From Euonymus europaeus (taxonomy: Eukaryota > Streptophyta > Magnoliopsida > Celastrales > Celastraceae), in the NCBI GenBank assembly GCA_963580455.1, contig OY756969.1:22850760-22914759 (forward strand): a stretch of 64,000 bases of DNA, read 5' to 3'. Below the pieces are notes generated by a model that was not told the origin of the DNA, ran no database searches, and was given only the letters and a program-made list of their open reading frames with translations. A program made the translations under genes and the position numbers. Below, piece by piece: positions 22,927 through 35,300 of this stretch (its first letter is position 1; every line of letters starts with the position of its first letter).

Positions 22927-25900
22927 GGCGCGAATTATGGTTTCTTTACGTAAACGGTTTTATGAATATCCGTTGACTCCGAGTTCTGAATTCGGTGATT
23001 TTTAGCTTGATTTCATACTACTTTTCGAGCTCTACAATCATGTCATTTCAGTTTTTGATTTCAGAACTCGTGGCTAGTAGGTCTCGTTTCACCTAGTTAG
23101 GCGCGAATTGTGGTTTCTTTACGTAAACGGTTTTATGAATATCCAATGACTCCGAGTTCTGAATTCGGTGATTTTTAGCTTGATTTCACACTACTTTTCG
23201 AGCTCTACAATCCTGGCGTCTCAGTTTTTTTATTTCAGAACTCCTGGCTAGTAGGTCTCGTTTCACCTAGTTAGCCGCGAATTGTGGTTTCCTTACGTAA
23301 ATGGTTTTATGAATATCCGATGACTCCGAGTTCTGAATTCGGTCATTTTTTGCTTGATTTCACACTACTTTTCGAGCTCTACAATTATGGCATTTTGGTT
23401 TTTGATTTCAAAACTCGTTCCTAGTAGGTCTCGTTTGACCTAATTAGCCGCGAATTGTGGTTTCTTTACGTAAACGGTTTTATTAATAACCCAGGACTCC
23501 GAGTTCTGAATTCGGTGATTTTTTGCTTGATTTCATACTACTTTTCGAGCTCTACAATCGTGTAATTTCGGATTTTGATTTCAGAACTCGTGGCTAGTAG
23601 GTCTCGTTTCACCTAGTAAGCCGAGATATTTGGTTTCTTTATGTAAACGGTTTTATGAATATCCGTTGACTCCGAGTTCTGAATTCGGTGATTTTTTGCT
23701 TGATTTGACACTACTTTTCGAGCTCTAGAATCCTGGCATTTCGGTTTTTGATTTCAGAACTCGTGGCTAGTAGGTCTCGTTTCACCTAGTTTGGCGCGAA
23801 ATGTGGTTTTTTACGTAAACGGTTTTATGAATATCCGTTGACTCCGAGTTCTGAATTCGGTGATTTTTAGCTTGATTTCACACTACTTTTAGAGCTCTAG
23901 AATCCTGGAGTTTCGGTTTTTGATTTCAGAACTCGTGGCTAGTAGGTCTCGTTTCACCTATTAAGCCGAGAAATGTGGTTTCTTTATGTAAACGGTTTTA
24001 TGAATATCCGTTGACTCCGAGTTCTGAATTCGGTGATTTTTAGCTTGATTTCACACTACTTTTCGAGCTCTACAATCCTGGCATTTCGGTTTTTGATTTC
24101 AGAACTCGTGGCTAGTAGGTCTCATTTCACCTAGTTAGGCGCGAAATGTGGTTTCTTTAAGTAAACGGTTTTATGAATATCCGTTGACTCTGAGTTCTGA
24201 ATTCGGTGATTTTTAGCTTGATTTCACACTACCTTTCGAGCTCTACAATCCTGGACTTTCGGTTTTTAATTTCAGAACTCGTGGCTAGTAGGTCTCGTTT
24301 CACCTAGTTAGGCGCGAAATGTGGTTTCTTTACGTAAACGGTTTTATGAATATCCGTTGACTCCGAGTTATGAATTCGGTGATTTTTAGCTTGATTTAAC
24401 ACTACTTTTCGAGCTCTACAATCCGGTCATTTCCATTTTTGATTTCAGAACTCGTGGCTAGTAGGTCTCGTTTCACCTAGTTAGGCGCGAATTGTGGTTT
24501 CTTTACGTAAACGGTTTTATGAATATCCAATGACTCCGAGTTCCGAATTCGGTGATTTTTAGCTTGATCTCACACTACATTTCGAGCTCTACAATCTTGG
24601 CATTTCGGTTTTTGATTTCAGAACTCGTGGCTAGTAGGTCTCGTTTCACCTAGTTAGGCGCGAAATGTGGTTTTTTATGGATATCCGATGACTCCGAGTT
24701 CTGAATTCGGTGATTTTTAGCTTGATTTCACACTACTTTTCGAGCTCTACAATCCTGGCGGTTCGGTTTTTGATTTCAGAACTCGTGGCTAGTAGGTCTC
24801 GTTTCACCTAGTAAGCCGAGAAATGTGGTTTCTTTACGTAAACGGTTTTATGAATATCCGTTGACTTCGAGTTCTGAATTCGGTGATTTTTAGCTTCATT
24901 TCACACTACTTTTCGATCTCTACAATCCTGGCGTTTCGGTTTTTGATTTCAGAACTCGTGGCTAGTAGGTCTCGTTTCACCTAGTTAGCCGCGAATTGTG
25001 GTTTCTTTAGGTAAATTATTTTATGAATATTTGTTGACTCCGAGTTCTGAATTCGGTGATTTTTAGCTTGATTTCACACTACTTTTCGATCTCTAAATCC
25101 TGGCGTTTCGGTTTTTGATTTCAGAACTCGTGGCTAGTAGGTCTCTTTTCACCTAGTTAGGCACGAAATGTGGTTTTTTACGTAAACGGTTTTATGAATA
25201 TTCGTTGACTCCGAGTTCTGAATTCGTTGATTTTTAGCTTGATTTCACACTACTTTTCGAGCTCTACAATCCTGGTGTGTCGGTTTTTGATTTCAGAACT
25301 CGTGGCTAGTAGGTGTCGTTTCACCTAGTAAGGCGCGAATTGTGGTTTCTTTACGTAAACAGTTTTATGAATATCCGATGACTCTGAGTTCTGAATTCGG
25401 TGATTTTTATCTTGATTTCACACTACTTTTCGAGCTCTACAATCCTGGTCTTTCGGTTTTTGATTTCAGAACTCGCGGCTAGTAGGTCTCATTTCACCTA
25501 GTTAGCCGCGAATTGTGGTTTCTTTACGTAAATTGTTTTATGAATATTTGTTGACTCCGAGTTCTGAATTCGGTGATTTTTAGCTTGATTTCACATTACA
25601 TTTCGAGCTCTACAATCCTGGTGTTTCAGTTTTTGATTTCAGAACTCGTGGCTAGTAGGTCTCGTTTCACCTAGTTAGGCGCGAAATGTGGTTTCTTTAC
25701 GTAAACGGTTTTATGAATATCCGTTGACTCCGAGTTCTGAATTCGGTGATTTTTAGCTTGATTTCACACTACTTTTCGAGCTCTAAAATCCTTTCATTTT
25801 GGTTTTTGATTTCAGAACTCGTGGCTAGTAGGTCTCGTTTCACCTAGTTAGGCCCGAAATGTGGTTTTTTACGTAAACGGTTTTATGAATATCCGTTGAC

Positions 25901-26194
25901 TCCTAGTTCTGAATTCGGTGATTTTTAGCTTGATTGCACACTACTTTTAGAGCTCTAGAATCCTGCCGTTTCGGTTTTTGATTTCAGAACTCGTGGCTAG
26001 TAGGTCTCGTTTCACGTAGTTAGCCGCGAATTGTGGTTTTTTACATAAACAGTTTTGTGAATATCCGTTGACTTCGAGTTCTGAATTCGGTGATTTTTTG
26101 CTTGATTTTAAACTACTTTTCGAGCTCTACAATCCTGGTGTTTCGGTTTTCGATTTCAGAACTCGTGGCTAGTAGGTCCCATTTCACCTAGTTA
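22927..26194. repeat. Block of about 19 monomers (3.27 kb), copy 1
   Basis: It runs from the GAATTATGG / CATACTAC monomer through CCAATGACTCC, the very unusual TATTAATAACCCAGGACTCC monomer (23481), CTATTAAGCCGAG, CCGAGTTATGAATTC, a 14-bp-deleted monomer (24657), AGGTAAATTATTTTATG, and GGTGTGTCGG to ACAGTTTTGTGAATATCC. Marker order recurs in the next 4.6 kb, first at +3094/3095. Confidence 0.85.
24657..24814. repeat. 158-bp monomer with a 14-bp deletion (first of four)
   Basis: GTGGTTTTTTATGGATATCC replaces the normal path through ACGTAAACGGTTTTATGAATATCC. The loss runs from one TTTTA to the next, 14 bp, in a short-type unit (172 minus 14). It removes the TTTACGTAAA palindrome entirely. Confidence 0.92.
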
Positions 26195-28614
26195 GGCGTG
26201 AATTGTGGTTTCTTTACGTAAACGGTTTTATGAATATCCGTTGACTCCGAGTTCTGAATTCGGTGATTTTTAGCTTGATTTCACACTACTTTTCGAGCTC
26301 TACAATCCTGGCGTCTCAGTTTTTTATTTCAGAACTCGTGGCTAGTAGGTCTCGTTTCACCTAGTTAGCCGCAAATTGTGGTTTCCTTACGTAAATGGTT
26401 TTATGAATATCCGATGACTCCGAGTTCTGAATTCGGTCATTTTTTGCTTGATTTCACACTACTTTTCGAGCTCTACAATTATGGCATTTTGGTTTTTGAT
26501 TTCAAAACTCGTTCCTAGTAGGTCTCGTTTGACCTAATTAGCCGCGAATTGTGGTTTCTTTACGTAAACGGTTTTATTAATAACCCAGGACTCCGAGTTC
26601 TGAATTCGGTGATTTTTTGCTTGATTTCACACTACTTTTCGAGCTCTACAATCGTGTAATTTCGGATTTTGATTTCAGAACTCTTGGCTAGTAGGTCTCG
26701 TTTCACCTAGTAAGCCGAGATATGTGGTTTCTTTATGTAAACGGTTTTATGAATATCCGTTGACTCCGAGTTCTGAATTCGGTGATTTTTAGCTTGATTT
26801 GACACTACTTTTCGAGCTCTAGAATCCTGGCATTTCGGTTTTTGATTTCAGAGCTTGTGGCTAGTAGGTCTCATTTCACCTATTAAGCCGAGAAATGTGG
26901 TTTCTTTATGTAAACGGTTTTATGAATATCCGTTGACTCCGAGTTCTGAATTCGGTGATTTTTAGCTTGATTTCACACTACTTTTAGAGCTCTAGAATCC
27001 TGGAGTTTCGGTTTTTGATTTCAGAACTCGTGGCTAGTAGGTCTCGTTTCACCTATTAAGCCGAGAAATGTGGTTTCTTTATGTAAACGGTTTTATGAAT
27101 ATCCGTTGACTCCGAGTTCTGAATTCGGTGATTTTTAGCTTGATTTCACACTACTTTTCGAGCTCTACAATCCTGGCATTTCGGTTTTTGATTTCAGAAC
27201 TCGTGGCTAGTAGGTCTCATTTCACCTAGTTAGGCGCGAAATGTGGTTTCTTTAAGTAAACGGTTTTATGAATATCCGTTGACTCTGAGTTCTGAATTCG
27301 GTGATTTTTAGCTTGATTTCACACTACTTTTCGAGCTCTACATTCTGGAATTTCGGTTTTTGATTTCAGAACACGTGGCTAGTAGGTCTCGTTTCACCTA
27401 GTTAGCCGCGAATTGTGATTTCTTTACGTAAACGGTTTTATGAATATCCGTTGACTCCGAGTTCTGAATTCGGTGATTTTTAGCTTGATTTCACACTACT
27501 TTTCGAGGTCTACAATCCTGTAATTTCGGTTTTTGATTTCAGAACTCGTGACTAGTAGGTCTCGTTTCACCTAGTTAGCTGCGAATTGTGGTTTCTTTAC
27601 GTAAACGGTTTTATGAATATCCGTTGACTCCGAGTTCTGAATTCGGTGATTTTTAGCTTGATTTCACACTACTTTTCGAGCTCTAAAATCCTTGCATTTC
27701 GGTTTTTGATTTCTGAAATCGTGGCCAGTGGGTCTCGTTTCACCTAGTTAGGCGCGAAATGTGGTTTCTTTACGTAAACAGTTTTATGAATATCCGTTGA
27801 CTCCGAGTTCTGAATTCGGTGATTTTTGCTTGATTTCACACTACTTTTCGAGCTCTACAATCATGGGGTTTCGGATTTTGATTTCAGAACTCGTGGCAAG
27901 TAGGTCTCGTTTCACCTAGTTAGCCGCGAATTGTGGTTTCTTTACGTAAACGGTTTTATGAATATCCGTTGACTTCGAGTTCTGAATTCGGTGCTTTTTT
28001 GCTTGATTTCACACTAAGTTTCGAGCTCCACAATCCTGGCATTTTGGTTTATGATTTCAGAACTCGTGGCTAGTAGGTCTCGTTTCACCTAGTTAGGCGC
28101 GAAATATGGTTTCTTTACGTAAACGGTTTTATGAATATCCGTTGACTCCGAGTTCTAAATTCGGTGATTTTTTGCTTGATTTCACACTACTTTTCGAGCT
28201 CTACAATCCTGGACTTTCGGTTTTTGATTTCAGAACTTGTGGCTAGTAGGTCTCGTTTCACCTAGTTAGGCGCGAAATGTGGTTTCTTTACGTAAACGGT
28301 TTTATGAATATCCGTTGACTCCGAGTTATGAATTCGGTGATTTTTAGCTTGATTTAACACTACTTTTCGAGTTCTACAATCCGGTCATTTCCGTTTTTGA
28401 TTTCAGAACTCGTGGCTAGTAGGTCTCGTTTCACCTAGTTAGGCGCGAATTGTGGTTTCTTTACGTAAACGGTTTTACGAATATCCAATGACTCCGAGTT
28501 CTGAATTCGGTGATTTTTAGCATGATCTCACACTACATTTCGAGCTCTACAATCTTGGCATTTCGGTTTTTGATTTCAGAACTCGTGGCTAGTAGGTCTC
28601 GTTTCACCTAGTTA

Positions 28615-28772
28615 GGTGCGAAATGTGGTTTTTTATGGATATCCGATGACTCCGAGTTCTGAATTCGGTGATTTTTAGCTTGATTTCACACTACTTTTCG
28701 AGCTCTACAATCCTGGCGTTTCGGTTTTTGATTTCAGAACTCGTGGCTAGTAGGTCTCATTTCACCTAGTAA
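28615..28772. repeat. 158-bp monomer with the 14-bp deletion (second)
   Basis: Same junction, including the linked change to ATGGATATCCGATG, 3958 bp after the first. It starts with a CpG-altered GGTGCGAAATG. Confidence 0.92.
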
Positions 28773-29462
28773 GCCGAGAAATGTGGTTTCTTTACGTAAA
28801 CGGTTTTATGAATATCCGTTGACTTCGAGTTCTGAATTCGGTGATTTTTAGCTTGATTTCACACTACTTTTCGATCTCTACAATCCTGGCGTTTCGGTTT
28901 TTGATTTCAGAACTCGTGGCTAGTAGGTCTCGTTTCACCTAGTTAGCCGCGAATTGTGGTTTCTTTAGGTAAATTATTTTATGAATATTTGTTGACTCCG
29001 AGTTCTGAATTCGGTGATTTTTAGCTTGATTTCACACTACTTTTCGATCTCTAAATCCTGGCGTTTCGGTTTTTGATTTCAGAACTCGTGGCTAGTAGGT
29101 CTCTTTTCACCTAGTTAGGCGCGAAATGTGGTTTTTTACGTAAACGGTTTTATGAATATTCGTTGACTCCGAGTTCTGAATTCGTTGATTTTTAGCTTGA
29201 TTTCACACTACTTTTCGAGCTCTACAATCCTGGTGTGTCGGTTTTTGATTTCAGAACTCGTGGCTAGTAGGTGTCGTTTCACCTAGTAAGGCGCGAATTG
29301 TGGTTTCTTTACGTAAACGGTTTTATGAATATCCGATGACTCTGAGTTCTGAATTCGGTGATTTTTAGCTTGATTTCACACTACTTTTCGAGCTCTACAA
29401 TCCTGGCGTTTCGGTTTTTGATTTCAGAACTCGTGGCTAGTAGGTCTCATTTCACCTAGTAA
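28773..29462. repeat. 4-monomer tandem duplication, copy 1
   Basis: Four units in 690 bp: TAAGCCGAGAAATG with GACTTCGAG; AGGTAAATTATTTTATG with CTCTAAATCC (one base lost); a short unit with GAATTCGTTGA and GGTGTGTCGG; and CCGATGACTCTGAG. The single version in the earlier block lies at about 24.8-25.5 kb. Confidence 0.9.
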
Positions 29463-30152
29463 GCCGAGAAATGTGGTTTCTTTACGTAAACGGTTTTATG
29501 AATATCCGTTGACTTCGAGTTCTGAATTCGGTGATTTTTAGCTTGATTTCACACTACTTTTCGATCTCTACAATCCTGGCGTTTCGGTTTTTGATTTCAG
29601 AACTCGTGGCTAGTAGGTCTCGTTTCACCTAGTTAGCCGCGAATTGTGGTTTCTTTAGGTAAATTATTTTATGAATATTTGTTGACTCCGAGTTCTGAAT
29701 TCGGTGATTTTTAGCTTGATTTCACACTACTTTTCGATCTCTAAATCCTGGCGTTTCGGTTTTTGATTTCAGAACTCGTGGCTAGTAGGTCTCTTTTCAC
29801 CTAGTTAGGCGCGAAATGTGGTTTTTTACGTAAACGGTTTTATGAATATTCGTTGACTCCGAGTTCTGAATTCGTTGATTTTTAGCTTGATTTCACACTA
29901 CTTTTCGAGCTCTACAATCCTGGTGTGTCGGTTTTTGATTTCAGAACTCGTGGCTAGTAGGTGTCGTTTCACCTAGTAAGGCGCGAATTGTGGTTTCTTT
30001 ACGTAAACGGTTTTATGAATATCCGATGACTCTGAGTTCTGAATTCGGTGATTTTTATCTTGATTTCACACTACTTTTCGAGCTCTACAATCCTGGTCTT
30101 TCGGTTTTTGATTTCAGAACTCGTGGCTAGTAGGTCTCATTTCACCTAGTTA
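29463..30152. repeat. 4-monomer tandem duplication, copy 2
   Basis: Same four units at +690, nearly identical. The last unit has TTTATCTTGATTTC and GGTCTTTCGG, as in the 25.4 kb version, while copy 1 has TTTAGCTTGATTTC and GGCGTTTCGG. The duplication breakpoint therefore falls inside that unit. Confidence 0.9.
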
Positions 30153-30842
30153 GCCACGAATTGTGGTTTCTTTACGTAAATTGTTTTATGAATATTTGTT
30201 GACTCCAAGTTCTGAATTCGGTGATTTTTAGCTTGATTTTACATTACTTTTCGAGCTCTACATTCCTGGCATTTCAGTTTTTGATTTCAGAACTCGTGGC
30301 TAGTAGGTCTCGTTTCACCTAGTTAGGCGCGAAATGTGGTTTCTTTACGTAAACGGTTTTATGAATATCCGTTGACTGCGAGTTCTGAATTCGGTGATTT
30401 TTAGCTTGATTTCACACTACTTTTCGAGCTCTAAAATCCTTGCATTTTGGTTTTTGATTTCAGAACTCGTGGCTAGTAGGTCTCGTTTCACCTAGTTAGG
30501 CGCGAAATGTGGTTTTTTACGTAAACGGTTTTATGAATATCCGTTGACTCCAAGTTCTGAATTCGGTGATTTTTAGCTTGATTGCACACTACTTTTAGAG
30601 CTCTAGAATCCTGCCATTTCGGTTTTTGATTTCAGAACTCGTGGCTAGTAGGTCTCGTTTCACGTAGTTAGCCGCGAATTGTGGTTTTTTACAAAAACAG
30701 TTTTGTGAATATCCGTTGACTTCGAGTTCTGAATTCGGTGATTTTTTGCTTGATTTTACACTACTTTTCGAGCTCTACAATCCTTGTGTTTCGGTTTTTG
30801 ATTTCAGAACTTGTGGCTAGTAGGTCCCATTTCACCTAATTA

Positions 30843-31188
30843 GGCGTGAATTGTGGTTTCTTTACGTAAACGGTTTTATGAATATCCGTTGACTCCGAGT
30901 TCTGAATTCGGTGATTTTTAGCTTGATTTCATACTACTTTTCGAGCTCTACAATCCTGTAATTTCAGTTTTTGATTTCAGAACTCGTGGCTAGTAGGTCT
31001 CGTTTCACCTAGTTAGGCGCGAATTGTGGTTTCTTTACGTAAACGGTTTTATGAATATCCAATGACTCCGAGTTCTGAATTCGGTGATTTTTAGCTTGAT
31101 TTCACACTACTTTTCGAGCTCTACAATCCTGGCGTCTCATTTTTTTATCTCAGAACTCGTGGCTAGTAGGTCTCGTTTCACCTAGTTA
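30843..31188. repeat. Start of a third turn of the 19-monomer block (two units)
   Basis: GGCGTGAATTG with CATACTAC, then CCAATGACTCC with GGCGTCTCA, repeat the two opening units at 22927 and 23100. The series then jumps to a 14-bp-deleted monomer and omits the TATTAATAACCC part. Confidence 0.75.
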
Positions 31189-31346
31189 GCCGCGAATTGT
31201 GGTTTTTTATGGATATCCGATGACTCCGAGTTCTGAATTCGGTGATTTTTAGCTTGATTTCACACTACTTTTCGAGCTCTACAATCCTGGCGTTTCGGTT
31301 TTTGATTTCAGAACTCGTGGCTAGTAGGTCTCGTTTCACCTAGTAA
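31189..31346. repeat. 158-bp monomer with the 14-bp deletion (third)
   Basis: Same junction, but the unit begins CCGCGAATTGTGG where the others have GCGCGAAATGTGG. The start comes from a different subfamily, so a crossover took place in the first 15 bases or just upstream. Confidence 0.9.
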
Positions 31347-32210
31347 ACCGAGAAATGTGGTTTCTTTACGTAAACGGTTTTATGAATATCCGTTGACTAC
31401 GAGTTCTGAATTCGGTGATTTTTAGCTTGATTTCACACTACTTTTCGATCTCTACAATCCTGGCGTTTCGGTTTTGGATTTCAAAACTCGTGGCTAGTAG
31501 GTCTCGTTTCACCTAGTTAGCCGCGAATTGTGGTTTCTTTAGGTAAATTATTTTATGAATATTTGTTGACTCCGAGTTCTGAATTCGGTGATTTTTAGCT
31601 TGATTTCACACTACTTTTCGATCTCTAAATCCTGGCGTTTCGGTTTTTGATTTCAGAACTCGTGGCTAGTAGGTCTCATTTCACCTAGTTAGGCGCGAAA
31701 TGTGGTTTCTTTAAGTAAACGGTTTTATGAATATCCGTTGACTCCGAGTTATGAATTCGGTGATTTTTAGCTTGATTTAACACTACTTTTTGAGCTCTAC
31801 AATCCGGTCATTTCCGTTTTTGATTTCAGAACTCGTGGCTAGTAGGTCTCGTTTCACCTAGTTAGGCGCGAAATGTGGTTTCTTTACGTAAACGGTTTTA
31901 TGAATATCCGTTGACTCCGAGTTATGAATTCGGTGATTTTTAGCTTGATTTAACACTACTTTTCGAGCTCTACAATCCGGTCATTTCCGTTTTTGATTTC
32001 AGAACTCGTGGCTAGTAGGTCTCGTTTCACCTAGTTAGGCGCGAATTGTGGTTTCTTTACGTAAACGGTTTTATGAATATCCAATGACTCCGAGTTCTGA
32101 ATTCGGTGATTTTTAGCTTGATCTCACACTACATTTCGAGCTCTACAATCTTGGCATTTCGGTTTTTGATTTCAGAACTCGTGGCTAGTAGGTCTCGTTT
32201 CACCTAGTTA
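31189..32210. repeat. 6-monomer repeat (1022 bp) with the 14-bp-deleted unit, copy 1
   Basis: The order is deleted unit, AAACCGAGAAATG with GACTACGAG, AGGTAAATTATTTTATG with CTCTAAATCC, two consecutive CCGAGTTATGAATTC units, and CCAATGACTCC with GATCTCACACTACATTTCG. The 1022 bp equals six units minus 16 (14-bp deletion, one short unit, one lost base). Confidence 0.85.
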
Positions 32211-32368
32211 GGCGCGAAATGTGGTTTTTTATGGATATCCGATGACTCCGAGTTCTGAATTCGGTGATTTTTAGCTTGATTTCACACTACTTTTCGAGCT
32301 CTACAATCCTGGCGTTTCGGTTTTTGATTTCAGAACTCGTGGCTAGTAGGTCTCGTTTCACCTAGTAA
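32211..32368. repeat. 158-bp monomer with the 14-bp deletion (fourth)
   Basis: Same junction, 1022 bp after the third, again followed by the TAAGCCGAGAAATG monomer. Confidence 0.92.
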
Positions 32369-32699
32369 GCCGAGAAATGTGGTTTCTTTACGTAAACGGT
32401 TTTATGAATATCCGTTGACTACGAGTTCTGAATTCGGTGATTTTTAGCTTGATTTCACACTACTTTTCGATCTCTACAATCCTGGCGTTTCGGTTTTTGA
32501 TTTCAGAACTCGTGGCTAGTAGGTCTCGTTTCACCTAGTTAGCCGCGAATTGTGGTTTCTTTAGGTAAATTATTTTATGAATATTTGTTGACTCCGAGTT
32601 CTGAATTCGGTGATTTTTAGCTTGATTTCACACTACTTTTCGATCTCTAAATCCTGGCGTTTCGGTTTTTGATTTCAGAACTCGTGGCTAGTAGGTCTC
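32211..32699. repeat. 6-monomer repeat, copy 2 (first three units)
   Basis: The deleted unit, the GACTACGAG unit and the AGGTAAATT unit repeat at +1022. The order then turns into the GAATTCGTTGA / GGTGTGTCGG series seen at about 29 kb. Confidence 0.85.
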
Positions 32700-33576
32700 T
32701 TTTCACCTAGTTAGGCGCGAAATGTGGTTTTTTACGTAAACGGTTTTATGAATATTCGTTGACTCCGAGTTCTGAATTCGTTGATTTTTAGCTTGATTTC
32801 ACACTACTTTTCGAGCTCTACAATCCTGGTGTGTCGGTTTTTGATTTCAGAACTCATGGCTAGTAGGTGTCGTTTCACCTAGTAAGGCGCGAATTGTGGT
32901 TTCTTTACGTAAACGGTTTTATTTTTATCCGATGACTCTGAGTTCTGAATTCGGTGATTTTTATCTTGATTTCACACTACTTTTCGAGCTCTACAATCCT
33001 GGCATTTCGGTTTTTTATTTCAGAACTCGTGGCTAGTAGGTCTCGTTTCACCTAGTTTGCCGCGAATTGTGGTTTCTTTACGTAAACGGTTTTATGAATA
33101 TTTGTTGACTCCGAGTTCTGAATTCGGTGATTTTTATCTTGATTTCACACTACTTTTAGGGCTCTAGAATCCTGGAGTTTCGGTTTTTGATTTCAAAACT
33201 CGTGGCTAGTAGGTCTCTTTTCACCTAGTTAGGCGCGAAATGTGGTTTTTTACGTAAACGGTTTTATGAATATCCGTTGACTCCGAGTTCTGAATTCGGT
33301 GATTTTTAGCTTGATTTCACACTACTTTTCGAGCTCTACAATCCCAGTGTGTCGGTTTTTGATTTCGGAACTTGTGGCTAGTAGGTGTCGTTTCACCTAG
33401 TTAGGCGCGAATTGTGGTTTCTTTACGTAAACGGTTTTATTTTTATCCGATGACTCTGAGTTCTGAATTCGGTGATTTTTATCTTGATTTCACACTACTT
33501 TTCGAGCTCTACAATCCTGGCATTTCGGTTTTTGATTTCAGAACTCGTGGCTAGTAGGTCTCTTTTCACCTAGTTA
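32700..33576. repeat. Monomers with TTTTATTTTTATCC in place of TTTTATGAATATCC
   Basis: Units with GGTTTTATTTTTATCCGATG lie near 32917 and 33434. The change ATGAATA to ATTTTTA is rare and serves as a lineage mark; it also occurs near 36192, 53099 and 62417, linked each time to GATGACTC and TTTATCTTGATTTC. Confidence 0.8.
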
Positions 33577-33922
33577 GCCGCGAATTGTGGTTTCTTTACG
33601 TAAACGGTTTTATGAATATTTGTTGACTCCGAGATCTGAATTCGTTGATTTTTAGCTTGATTTCACACTACTTTTTGATCTCTACAATCCTGGCGTTTCG
33701 GTTTTTGATTTCAGAACTCGTGGCTAGTAGGTGTCGTTTCACCTAGTTAGGCGCGAATTGTGGTTTCTTTACGTAAACGGTTTTATGAATATTTGTTGAC
33801 TCCGAGATCTGAATTCGTTGATTTTTAGCTTGATTTCACACTACTTTTTGATCTCTACAATCCTGGCCTTTCGGTTTTTGATTTCAGAACTCGTGGCTAG
33901 TAGGTGTCGTTTCACCTAGTTA
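33577..33922. repeat. Two adjacent near-identical monomers with AGATCT
   Basis: Both units (33577 and 33750) read TTTGTTGACTCCGAGATCTG, where nearly all others have GAGTTCTG, giving a BglII site. They differ mainly at CCGCG against GGCGCG and GGCGTTT against GGCCTTT. This is a recent one-unit duplication. Confidence 0.88.
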
Positions 33923-34611
33923 GCCGCGAATTATGTTTTCTTTACGTAAACGGTTTTATGAATATTTGTCGACTCCGAGTTCCAAATTCGGTGATTTTAG
34001 CCTGATTTCACACTACTTTTCGATCTCTACAATCCTGGCATTTCGGTTTTGGATTTCAGAACTTGTGGCTAGTGGGTCTCGTTTCACCTAGTTAGCCGCG
34101 AATTGGGGTTTTTTACGTAATCGGTTTTATGAATATCCGTTGACTCCGAGTTCTGAATTCGGTGATTTTTAGCTTAATTTCACACTACTTTTCGAGCCCT
34201 ACAATCCTGAAATTTCGGTTTTTTGTTTCGGAACTCGTGGCTAGCAGGTCTCGTTTCACCTAGTTAGCCGAGAAATGCGGTTTCTTTACGTAAACGGTTT
34301 TATGAATATCCATTGACTCGGAGTTCTAAATTCGGTGATTTTTAGCTTGATTTCACACTAATTTTAGAGCTCTAGAATCCCGGCGTTTCGGTTATTGATT
34401 TCAAAACTCGTGGCTAGTAGGTCTCGTTTCACCTAGTTAGCCGCGAATTGTGGTTTTTTACGTAAACGGTTTTATGAATATCCGTTGACTCCGAGTTCTG
34501 AATTGGGTGATTTTTAGCTTGATTTCACACTACTTTTCGATCTCTACAATCCTGGCATTTCGATTTTGGATATCAGAACTCGTGGCTAGTAGGTGTCGTT
34601 TCATCTAGTTA
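33923..34611. repeat. Four diverged monomers with a partner near 36.7-37.4 kb
   Basis: TTTGTCGACTCCGAG (33965), CGAATTGGGGTTTTTTACG (about 34099), TGTTTCGGAACTCG and GACTCGGAGTTCTAAATTC recur at 36724 and 37027 onward. The spacing is 2759 bp before and 2932 bp after, so one extra unit was gained in the later copy. Confidence 0.8.
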
Positions 34612-35300
34612 GGCGCGAAATGTGGTTTCTTTACGTAAACGGTTTTATGAATATCCGTTGACTCCGAGTTTTGAATTCGGTGATTTTTAGCTTGATTTCA
34701 CAGTAATTTTAGAGCTCTAGAATCTTGGCGTTTCGGTTTTTGATTTCAAAACTCGTGGCTAGTAGGTCTCGTTTCACCTAGTTAGCCGCGAATTGTGGTT
34801 TTTTACGTAAACGGTTTTATGAATATCCGTTGACTCCGAGTTCTGAATTCGGTAATTTTTAGCTTGATTTCACACTACTTTTCGGGCTCTATAATCCTGG
34901 CATTTCGGTTTTGGATTTCAGAACTCGTGGCTAGTAGGTCTCTTTTCAACTAGTTAGGCGCGAAATGGGGTTTTTTACGTAAACGGTTTTATGAATATCC
35001 GTTGACTCCGAGTTTTGAATTCGGTGATTTTTAGCTTGATTTCACAGTAATTTTAGAGCTCTAGAATCTTGGCGTTTCGGTTTTTGATTTCAAAACTCGT
35101 GGCTAGTAGGTCTCGTTTCACCTAGTTAGCCGCGAATTGTGGTTTTTTACGTAAACGGTTTTATGAATATCCGTTGACTCCGAGTTCTGAATTCGGTAAT
35201 TTTTAGCTTGATTTCACACTACTTTTCGGGCTCTATAATCCTGGCATTTCGGTTTTGGATTTCAGAACTCGTGGCTAGTAGGTCTCTTTTCAACTAGTTA
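34612..35300. repeat. Tandem dimer, two copies (345 and 344 bp)
   Basis: Starts are 34612, 34785, 34957 and 35129. The first of each pair has CACAGTAATTTTAGAGCTC and GAATCTTGGC; the second has GGTAATTTTTAGC, TCGGGCTCTATAATCC and TTTTGGATTTC. At 35301 a third turn begins but switches within the unit to the GGTGTGTCGG type. Confidence 0.88.

Larger units (their letters stand above)
26195..30842. repeat. Copy 2 of the 19-monomer block, enlarged to about 27 units
   Basis: Spacing to copy 1 begins at +3094/3095 (TAATAACCC, CTATTAAGCC), jumps to +3958 from about 28.3 kb (CCGAGTTATG at 28319 against 24361), then to +4648 (AGTTTTGTGA at 30699 against 26051). The steps are 864 and 690 bp: an extra five-monomer segment at about 27.4-28.26 kb and the four-monomer tandem duplication at 28773-30152. 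The opening unit is a fusion of two monomers that are separate in copy 1. Confidence 0.85.
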
